This document shows, in pieces, positions 35,251 through 42,077 of a DNA stretch of 64,000 nt. Position 1 is the first letter of the stretch. Each line of letters starts with the position of its first letter. Made by a program: the position numbers and the translations under genes. This stretch comes from Caballeronia jiangsuensis (GTDB taxonomy: Bacteria > Pseudomonadota > Gammaproteobacteria > Burkholderiales > Burkholderiaceae), in NCBI GenBank assembly GCA_000648925.1, contig JFHF01000020.1:1-64000 (forward strand). The letters are read 5' to 3'. The notes beneath the pieces are model-generated. The model ran no database searches and was not told the origin of the DNA. It was given only the letters and a program-made list of their open reading frames with translations.

Positions 35251-36546
35251 ATGTCCACGACCCACATCGCACCCGCCAACGAATCCAAGTTCAAGTCGGT
35301 ATTTCGCGTCGTCAGCGGAAACTTCCTTGAAATGTACGACTTCATGGTCTACGGCTATTACGCTTCCGCGATCGCCAAGACCTATTTTCCGAGCGGCGAC
35401 GAGTTCGCGTCGCTGATGCTCGCGCTGTCCGTCTTCGGCGCGGGCTTCCTGATGCGGCCGGTCGGCGCCATCGTGCTCGGCGCTTACATCGACCATCACG
35501 GGCGGCGCAAGGGCCTGATCCTCACGCTCGGGCTGATGGCGGTCGGCACCGCGTGCGTCGCGCTGGTGCCGGGCTACGCGACCATCGGTGCGCTCGCGCC
35601 GATCATCGTGCTGGGCGGACGGCTGCTGCAAGGCTTCTCGGCAGGCGTGGAACTGGGCGGCGTGTCGGTGTATCTGTCCGAGATCGCGACCAAGGGCAAC
35701 AAGGGCTTTTATTGTTCCTGGCAGTCCGGCAGCCAGCAAGTCGCCGTCGTGTTCGCGGCGCTGATCGGCGTGATCATGAACCGCCTCCTGCCGCCCGAGC
35801 AGATGACCGCCTGGGGCTGGCGCGTGCCGTTTTTGATCGGCTGCCTGATCGTGCCGTTCCTCTTCATCATCCGCCGCTCGCTGCGTGAAACCGACGAATT
35901 CCTCGCGAGAAAGCATCGGCCGAGCATGGGCGAGATCGCGCGCTCGATCGCGCAGAACTGGGGCATCGTGATCGCCGGGATGGGCATGGTCATCATGACG
36001 ACCGTGTCGTTCTACATGATCACCGCGTACACGCCGACCTTCGGCAAGGAAGTGCTGAAGCTCTCCGCTACCGATGCGCTCGTCGTCACGGTGTGCGTCG
36101 GCCTCTCGAATCTGATCTGGTTGCCGCTGATGGGCGCGGTGTCGGATCGGGTGGGGCGCCGTCCGGTGCTGCTCGTGTTCACGATCCTCACCATTCTGAC
36201 GTCGTATCCGGTGGTGCAATGGCTGGTCGCGGATCCGTCGTTCGCGCGCCTGCTCATGTGCGAGCTGTGGCTTTCGTTCCTGTACGGCAGCTACAACGGC
36301 GCGATGGTGGTCGCGCTAACCGAAGTGATGCCCGTCGATGTACGCACGACCGGCTTCTCGATGGCCTATAGCCTCGCCACGACCATCGGCGGCTTCACCC
36401 CGGCGATCTCGACGTATCTGATCCACGCGACCGGCAACAAGGCCGCGCCCGGCCTGTGGATGGGCCTGGCCGCGATCTGCGGGTTGATCGCGACGCTCGT
36501 GCTGTATCGCTCGCCCGAGGCGCGCAATCAGTACAAAACGGCCTGA
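35251..36546 (+). CDS. MHS-family citrate/tricarballylate:proton symporter
   Basis: The 431-residue, 12-helix MFS protein belongs to the metabolite:H+ symporter group. It has GNFLEMYDFMVYGYYASAIA near the N-terminus, FLMRPVGAIVLGAYIDHHGR, and GRLLQGFSAGVELGGVSVYL, all close to CitA/TcuC-type carriers. No tcuRAB or citrate-lyase genes are adjacent. The substrate is therefore inferred from similarity, most likely citrate or a related tricarboxylate. Confidence 0.85.
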   Translation: MSTTHIAPANESKFKSVFRVVSGNFLEMYDFMVYGYYASAIAKTYFPSGDEFASLMLALSVFGAGFLMRPVGAIVLGAYIDHHGRRKGLILTLGLMAVGTACVALVPGYATIGALAPIIVLGGRLLQGFSAGVELGGVSVYLSEIATKGNKGFYCSWQSGSQQVAVVFAALIGVIMNRLLPPEQMTAWGWRVPFLIGCLIVPFLFIIRRSLRETDEFLARKHRPSMGEIARSIAQNWGIVIAGMGMVIMTTVSFYMITAYTPTFGKEVLKLSATDALVVTVCVGLSNLIWLPLMGAVSDRVGRRPVLLVFTILTILTSYPVVQWLVADPSFARLLMCELWLSFLYGSYNGAMVVALTEVMPVDVRTTGFSMAYSLATTIGGFTPAISTYLIHATGNKAAPGLWMGLAAICGLIATLVLYRSPEARNQYKTA

Positions 36547-36562
36547 CGTAAGCGAGAGGTCG

Positions 36563-36593
36563 AAAAAAATCCCCGTTTCGACGGGGATTTTTT
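36563..36593. terminator. Bidirectional terminator
   Basis: Stem AAATCCCCG / CGGGGATTT with a 6-base loop, flanked by A and T runs. It separates the convergent symporter and TPR genes. Confidence 0.92.
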
Positions 36594-38452
36594 CATGCGG
36601 GCAGCAAAGCCAGCGCTGCTGCCGTAGCCTCGATGACGTCGCGCCATCGGCCCGGGGCGCGCTGGCGCACGAGCCGCGCCTGCGGATACCACGCGTTCTC
36701 GGCGGTGTCGACGCCCCAGCGCCAGTCGGCGGCGAAAGGCAGCATCACCCAGAGCGGCTTGCCGAGCGCGCCTGCGAGGTGCGCGACGGATGTATCCACG
36801 GAGACGACGGCGTCCAGCCGATCGACGATCGCGCCCGTATCGGCGAAATTTTCGAGGCGGCCGTCCAGCGTGTGAATGGACATCGCGTTGGGATGCGCGC
36901 GCAACATGTCGCGCTCGCGGCCGGTGATGAACGGCTGGAGCACGATCCAGTCGACGTCTTCGAGCGCGAAAAGCGGCGCAAGCTCACTGACCGGCACCGA
37001 GCGCGTCTCGCCCGGCTGCATCCGCCCGGACCACGCGATGCCGATCTTGCGCCGTTCCTGACCGCCGATCGAGCCGCGCCATTTGCGCCGGTAATCGGCG
37101 GGCACGACGAGATAGGGCGCGCGCGCCGGAATCGCTTCGGGCGAGGTCATGCCGAGCGCGAGCGGCAGGCTGAGCAGCGGGCAGTAAGCATCCGCGTGCG
37201 CCGGGACGCCGTCCGACTTGCTCTTCAACTCGACGTGCGCGGCTTGCGCGGCCGGTGCGAGCAGCGGCACGAGCGCGGGCTGCACTTCGAGCACCAGCTT
37301 GCCGACGAGCTTCGCCGCGAACGGCACGAAGCGCGCGAACTGCAAGGTGTCGCCGAAACCCTGCTCGGCGCGCACGATCAACGTGCGGCCCGGCATCGGC
37401 TCGCCATTCCAGCGCGGCAGGCGCGGCGCGGGTTCGCTGCCGGGCGTCTGCAGACGCCATTCGTAGGCAGGCAGACCGCGCGCGTAGTCGCCGGTCGTGA
37501 GCAGGGCGAGCGCGCGGTTCAGGTGCGCGGCGGGCATCGAAGGATCGATGCGCAATGCTTCATCGAACGCGCGCAGCGCCGCGCGATGTGCGCCGAGCGC
37601 CAGATGCGCATTGCCGAGGCAGAGCCACGCGACGCCGTATTTCGGATCGAGTCCGACCGCGCGTTCGAAATGCGGCACGGCTTCGTCGTGGCGGCCGAGC
37701 TTGGCGAGCGCGTGAGCGAGTCCGAAATACCCCGGCGCGAAATGCGGCTGCAACGCGACGGCCTTTCGCAGCACGGGCAGCGCGTCTTCCGGATGGCCGT
37801 TCGTATCGAGCAGATTGCCGAGATTGAAATGCGCGGCGACGTAATTCGGTTCGGCCTCGAGCGCGGCGCGAAAGTGCGAGATCGCGCCGAGCGTGTCGCC
37901 GAGCGCGTTGAGCGCCATGCCGAGATTGTTGTGCGCGCCGGCATGGCGCGGGCGCAGCGCGAGCGCGCGCTTGAACGCGTGCGCGGCGTCCTTGAAGCGG
38001 CGCAGCGCGGAGAGCGCGTTGCCGAAGTTGTTCCATGCGGCTGGATCGTTGGGCTGCAGGCGCAATGCCTTCTCGAAGGCATCGGCGGCGTCTTCGTGAC
38101 GCCCGGCCGCCGTGTAGGCGTTGCCGAGGTTGTACTGCGCGAGCGGAAAACCCGGCGCGAGCGTCAGCGCGTTGCGAAAGCGCTCGATCGCGTCGTCGAG
38201 ACGGCCGAGCGCCTTCAGCGCGTTGCCGAGGTTGAGCTGCAGGCCGGCATCGCCCGGACGCAGGTCCACGGCGCGGCCCACGAGCTCGGCCGCCTCCGCG
38301 TGCTGCCCCTGTTGATGGCGCAGCACGCCGAGGTAATGCAGCGCGTCGACGTGACGAGGTTCGGCGGTGAGCGCGGCCTGATAGTCGCGCTCCGCGTCGG
38401 TCAGGCGGCCATCGCGATGGGCCGCGAAACCGCGGGCGAATACGGTGTCCAT
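36593..38452 (-). CDS. TPR-repeat protein fused to a GT9-like glycosyltransferase domain
   Basis: The 619-residue protein has about ten tetratricopeptide repeats over residues 1-340 (for example LNLGNALKALGRLDDAIERF and YNLGNAYTAAGRHEDAADAF). A heptosyltransferase/GT9-like domain follows, with RTLIVRAEQGFGDTLQFARF and VVSVDTSVAHLAGALGKPLW. Similar fusions occur in other proteobacteria and are presumed to modify proteins or glycans; the donor and target are unknown. ATG 38452 was chosen since the upstream frame runs through the zinc-operator region. Confidence 0.8.
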   Translation of the reverse strand: MDTVFARGFAAHRDGRLTDAERDYQAALTAEPRHVDALHYLGVLRHQQGQHAEAAELVGRAVDLRPGDAGLQLNLGNALKALGRLDDAIERFRNALTLAPGFPLAQYNLGNAYTAAGRHEDAADAFEKALRLQPNDPAAWNNFGNALSALRRFKDAAHAFKRALALRPRHAGAHNNLGMALNALGDTLGAISHFRAALEAEPNYVAAHFNLGNLLDTNGHPEDALPVLRKAVALQPHFAPGYFGLAHALAKLGRHDEAVPHFERAVGLDPKYGVAWLCLGNAHLALGAHRAALRAFDEALRIDPSMPAAHLNRALALLTTGDYARGLPAYEWRLQTPGSEPAPRLPRWNGEPMPGRTLIVRAEQGFGDTLQFARFVPFAAKLVGKLVLEVQPALVPLLAPAAQAAHVELKSKSDGVPAHADAYCPLLSLPLALGMTSPEAIPARAPYLVVPADYRRKWRGSIGGQERRKIGIAWSGRMQPGETRSVPVSELAPLFALEDVDWIVLQPFITGRERDMLRAHPNAMSIHTLDGRLENFADTGAIVDRLDAVVSVDTSVAHLAGALGKPLWVMLPFAADWRWGVDTAENAWYPQARLVRQRAPGRWRDVIEATAAALALLPA

Positions 38453-38529
38453 GACGGGGAAGACTTCTGGCCGGGAAAAGCAAACCCCGCATTTTCCCAC
38501 ACCGGGGCCGCTCCTCCGGAGAAGCGCGG

Positions 38530-38580
38530 TTGACATGTTGCGGCGATGGCACTTAACATGTGAACACCTATTCATATGTT
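38530..38580 (+). promoter_or_regulatory. Promoter and SmtB/CzrA-type operator of the metal-export genes
   Basis: A -35 TTGACA (38530-38535) is 18 bp from a TAACAT -10 (38554-38559). Overlapping and following it is AACATGTGAACACCTATTCA, then TATGTT, an imperfect palindrome containing TGAACA-NN-TATTCA. This is the core of the 12-2-12 sites bound by SmtB/CzrA-type repressors. It would block transcription of the arsR-CDF pair in the apo form. It also covers the proposed ATG, so the mRNA leader would be very short. Confidence 0.7.
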
Positions 38581-38935
38581 AGCGACGATTGTGGCTTCCG
38601 ATCCGTCCACCACCGCCAGTCCGATCACGTCCGATGACCGCGTCGTGCCGCTCGCCGACCTGTTCCGCCTGCTCGGCGACCCGACGCGCCTGCGCATCGT
38701 GCTCGCGTGCGTCGAACAGCGGCGCGCGGTCGGTGCGATCGCGGAGCTGCTCGGGCTGTCGGCGTCGCTCGTGAGCCATCATCTGCGGCTCCTGCGCGCG
38801 GCGCGCATCGTGCGGGCCGAGCGCCAGGGCAAGCAGGTGTTCTACGTGGCGGCGGACCGTCACATCAGCGCGATGCTGGGCGAGCTGCTGGAGCACATCG
38901 CGGAACCGCAAGCCGACGCCCCCGACATCGAATGA
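38576..38935 (+). CDS. ArsR/SmtB family zinc-type repressor
   Basis: The 119-residue winged-helix protein (DPTRLRIVLACVEQRRAVGA, then LSASLVSHHLRLLRAARIVR) has a C-terminal helix with D94-x-H96-x10-H107-x2-E110. That is the exact spacing of the alpha-5 zinc site of SmtB and CzrA (D-x-H-x10-H-x2-E/H). It lacks the CxC arsenic site. It should release its operator when Zn(II) or Co(II) binds. A CDF exporter gene follows after 25 bp. The ATG at 38576 lies inside the operator; GTG 38591 is an alternative start. Confidence 0.88.
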   Translation: MLATIVASDPSTTASPITSDDRVVPLADLFRLLGDPTRLRIVLACVEQRRAVGAIAELLGLSASLVSHHLRLLRAARIVRAERQGKQVFYVAADRHISAMLGELLEHIAEPQADAPDIE

Positions 38936-38960
38936 CCGCCACCGAATCGCGAGTACGCCC

Positions 38961-39965
38961 ATGAGCACGCATCAGCACGCAGAACACGAACACCACGAAG
39001 GTCACGAAGGCCACGCGCACAGTCACGAGCACGGGCATTCGCACGGCCACGGCGGGCATGGTCATCACCATCACGGCGCGCCGCAGGAAGGGCAGGGCCG
39101 AACGTTCGCGCTTGCGGTCGGCCTGAACGTGGTGATCGTGATCGTGCAGGCCGTCTACGGCTTTCTCGCGCATTCGACCGCGCTGCTCGCCGATGCCGGC
39201 CACAACCTCTCCGACGTGCTCGGCCTCCTGCTCGCATGGGGCGCGGTGTGGCTCGGCAAGCGCCAGCCGAACTCGCTCTATACCTTCGGCATGGGCAGCT
39301 CGTCGATCCTGGCGTCGCTCGCCAACGCGGCGCTGCTGCTCTTCGCGTGCGGCGCGATCGTGCTCGAGGCGATTCAGCGCCTGCTCAATCCGGCGCCCGT
39401 CGCGGGGCTCGACGTGTTCATCGTCGCGACGCTCGGCATGATCGTGAACGGCTTTTCCGCGTGGCTCTTCATGCGCGGCAGCAAGGAAGACCTCAACGTG
39501 CGCGGCGCCTTCCTGCACATGGCCGCTGATGCAGCCATCTCCGCCGCCGTCGCGGTCAGCGGTCTCATCATCCTGTTCACGGGCGCGAGCTGGCTCGATC
39601 CTCTGATGAGCCTGATCGTCGTGTCGGTGATTGTCTACGGCACGTGGGGCCTCGGGCGCGACGCGATGCGCCTCGCGATGGCCGCCGTCCCGTCGTCGGT
39701 CGACATGCCGCGCGTCGAGCAATATCTGAAGCAGTTGCCCGGCGTACGCGATGTGCACGACCTGCACGTGTGGGCGCTCTCGACGACCGAAAACGCGCTC
39801 ACGGTCCATCTCGTGATACCCGAGGGCCATCCCGGCGATGCCTTCGTGCAGGGCGTCGTCACCACGCTGCGCCGCGAATATTCGATGCATCATGCGACCG
39901 TGCAGGTGGAGTTCGGCGAAGCCTGCCACGCGTGCGTGCTCAGCGAACGCGGGCACGCGCACTGA
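38961..39965 (+). CDS. CDF-family divalent metal exporter
   Basis: The 334-residue protein has an N-terminal His-rich stretch (about residues 3-36, HEHGHSHGHGGHGHHHHG). Six membrane helices follow, with the metal-site motifs HSTALLADAGHNLSDV and HMAADAAISAAV, which carry the HxxxD pairs of Zn-transporting CDF proteins. The C-terminal cytosolic domain (VRDVHDLHVWALSTTENALT) is complete. Together with the upstream SmtB-like repressor this is a self-contained zinc/cobalt efflux unit. Confidence 0.92.
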   Translation: MSTHQHAEHEHHEGHEGHAHSHEHGHSHGHGGHGHHHHGAPQEGQGRTFALAVGLNVVIVIVQAVYGFLAHSTALLADAGHNLSDVLGLLLAWGAVWLGKRQPNSLYTFGMGSSSILASLANAALLLFACGAIVLEAIQRLLNPAPVAGLDVFIVATLGMIVNGFSAWLFMRGSKEDLNVRGAFLHMAADAAISAAVAVSGLIILFTGASWLDPLMSLIVVSVIVYGTWGLGRDAMRLAMAAVPSSVDMPRVEQYLKQLPGVRDVHDLHVWALSTTENALTVHLVIPEGHPGDAFVQGVVTTLRREYSMHHATVQVEFGEACHACVLSERGHAH

Positions 39966-40045
39966 GTCCGGTGCGGCCGGCGCGCATGCTAAAAGCGGAG
40001 GGTACGGGCGTACACTAGACGCCGTGACGTTTGGGGGAGGACTGC

Positions 40046-41782
40046 ATGTTCGCGCCAAAGCTGAATCCGAACGACAAGCTGGATGTGGCGCCCGTTCTGA
40101 TCGTCGGCGCCGGTCCGACGGGCCTCGCTGCCGCGATGAGTCTCGCGCGCGCACACATCCCGGTCAGGCTCGTCGACAAGGCGCGCGAGCCGTCGCCGTA
40201 TTCACGCGCGATCGGCATTCAGGCGCGCACGCTCGAACTCTTCGAGCAGCATCGCGTGGTCAAGCCGTTTCTCGAACTCGGCCATCGCGCGCGCGTCGCG
40301 AATCTCTATTCGAACGGGCAGCGCCTCGCGCGCCTCGACTTCGATCCTTTGCAGACGCGTTATCCGTATCTGCTCTTTCTGGAGCAATCGCAGACCGAAC
40401 GCCTGCTCGCGGAGCATCTGGCGACTCAACATGTCGATGTCGAGCGCGGCGTCGAAGTGGTCGATGTCTCGCAAGGATCAGCAGGCTTGCAGGCGAGGCT
40501 GCGTCATCCGAACGGACGCGATGAACTCCTGCGGCCTTCGTATCTGATCGCGGCGGACGGCGCGCACAGTTTCGTGCGACATCGGCTGGGCATCGGTTTC
40601 GACGGCAAGACGTTCGATCAAACCTATCTACTCGCCGATCTCCAGGCCGACTCCGACTGGCCCGACGACGAATTCCACATCTTCGCGTCGGGCGAGGGGC
40701 TCGCTGCGCTCTTCCCGATGGGCGGCGACCGCGCGCGCCTGATCGCGGACATGCCGGCGCCGGCCGCGAACGCCGTCAACGCGGCTGGAACGAAAACCGG
40801 CCCGACGCTCGATGAATGCCGCGCGCTCGTCGAGCGGCGCGTGCATCACAAGATCGCGTTGTCGAACCTGACGTGGTCGTCGTACTTTCACCTGAACAGC
40901 CGCATGGTCGACAAGCTGCGCGTGGAGCGCGTGTTCCTCGCGGGCGATTCGGCGCACGTGCATAGTCCCGCCGGCGCGCAGGGCATGAACACCGGCATTC
41001 AGGAGGCGTTCAATCTCGGCTGGAAGATCGCGCGCATGCTCGCGGGCGGCGCGCCCGAGCGGCTGCTCGACAGCTATCACACGGAGCGGCATCCGATCGA
41101 GCGCGACGTGCTGCGACAGACGAGCATGCTCACGCAGATGGCCGGCGCCGAGCACGGTCCGATGAAGCTGATGCGCGAGCACGTGATGCCCGCGCTCGCC
41201 GCGATCGGCCCATTGCGCGACGCGATGCGGCGCACGGTGAGCGAGCTGTCGATCAACTATCGCAAGAGTCCGCTTACGCTGGAGCGTCTGCTCGACGGCG
41301 GCCCGCGTGCGGGCGAGCGCGCGCCCGATGCACGCGTGCATGTCATCGATGGGCCGCTCGGACGGCTGCCCGGCGTCGGCTGTCTCTACGATCTGCACGA
41401 TCCCGGCTGCTTCTCGCTCTTTCTGCTTCTGAATCCGTCGGGCGAGGACGACATCGCGCTTGCGCCCGCGACCATCACCGTCGCGCACGCGATGCGCGAC
41501 CCCGACCTCGACGGCTTCGTGAAAGCCCTCGAAAACATCATGCCGAATGCGGTGCGCGTCTGGCGCATCACCGATACGCGCGGCGAGGGCGCGAATTCGC
41601 TCACCGACAACTACGGCCGCACGCGTCCGGCGTTCTATCTCGTGCGTCCCGATGGCTATATCGCCGCGCGCGGACGGGCGCCATCGGATGTGCATGGGCT
41701 GCTGCGTCACTGCGAGACGTGGTTCGGCGCGCAGGACACGAGCACTGAGCGGCAGCCGGAACGCGAATATCGCGAGGATTAA
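40046..41782 (+). CDS. FAD-dependent aromatic monooxygenase
   Basis: The 578-residue protein belongs to the PheA/TfdB/MhpA-type hydroxylases. It has the FAD motif VLIVGAGPTGLAAAMSLA, the DG motif YLIAADGAHSFVR, the GD motif VFLAGDSAHVHSPAGAQGMN, and a thioredoxin-like C-terminus. ATG 40046 follows a strong GGGGGAGG ribosome site. No ring-cleavage genes are next to it, so the substrate (a phenol or a polyketide-like aromatic) is unknown. Confidence 0.86.
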   Translation: MFAPKLNPNDKLDVAPVLIVGAGPTGLAAAMSLARAHIPVRLVDKAREPSPYSRAIGIQARTLELFEQHRVVKPFLELGHRARVANLYSNGQRLARLDFDPLQTRYPYLLFLEQSQTERLLAEHLATQHVDVERGVEVVDVSQGSAGLQARLRHPNGRDELLRPSYLIAADGAHSFVRHRLGIGFDGKTFDQTYLLADLQADSDWPDDEFHIFASGEGLAALFPMGGDRARLIADMPAPAANAVNAAGTKTGPTLDECRALVERRVHHKIALSNLTWSSYFHLNSRMVDKLRVERVFLAGDSAHVHSPAGAQGMNTGIQEAFNLGWKIARMLAGGAPERLLDSYHTERHPIERDVLRQTSMLTQMAGAEHGPMKLMREHVMPALAAIGPLRDAMRRTVSELSINYRKSPLTLERLLDGGPRAGERAPDARVHVIDGPLGRLPGVGCLYDLHDPGCFSLFLLLNPSGEDDIALAPATITVAHAMRDPDLDGFVKALENIMPNAVRVWRITDTRGEGANSLTDNYGRTRPAFYLVRPDGYIAARGRAPSDVHGLLRHCETWFGAQDTSTERQPEREYRED

Positions 41783-41809
41783 AAAAAAGCCCTGCGGAGC
41801 AGGGCTTTG
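41783..41809. terminator. Terminator between monooxygenase and fdsD
   Basis: Stem AAAGCCCTGC / GCAGGGCTTT with a 3-base loop, preceded by a run of eight A. It acts best for the minus-strand fds operon, where the A-run becomes a U-tract. Confidence 0.85.
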
Positions 41810-41828
41810 ATCCGTTTCGTGAACGACG

Positions 41829-42074
41829 TCAGGCGGTCGCTGTCTTCGGCTGCAGATCCGCCTTATGCAGATTGAGCGCCTCGCGCAGGATCGGCTCCAT
41901 CGACTCACTCGTTTCCGGATCGTCGAGCGCGGCGAGAATCGCGAGCCGCATACGCGGTTCCCAGAAGCGGCGAATATGATCCGCGATGCTGTCGACGGCT
42001 TCGGCGCGGTCCGGCATCGAATCGAAGAATTCGCCGATGCGGTTCGCCATCTCGATCAGGTTATCGACGTCCAT
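41829..42074 (-). CDS. fdsD: Formate dehydrogenase delta subunit
   Basis: The 81-residue protein begins MDVDNLIEMANRIGEFFDSM and contains HIRRFWEPRMRLAI, both typical of FdsD. This small subunit stabilises or helps mature the FdsABG complex. It starts three bases after the fdsA stop and is the last gene of the operon. No fdsC/fdhD gene lies between it and fdsA. Confidence 0.9.
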   Translation of the reverse strand: MDVDNLIEMANRIGEFFDSMPDRAEAVDSIADHIRRFWEPRMRLAILAALDDPETSESMEPILREALNLHKADLQPKTATA

Positions 42075-42077
42075 TTC

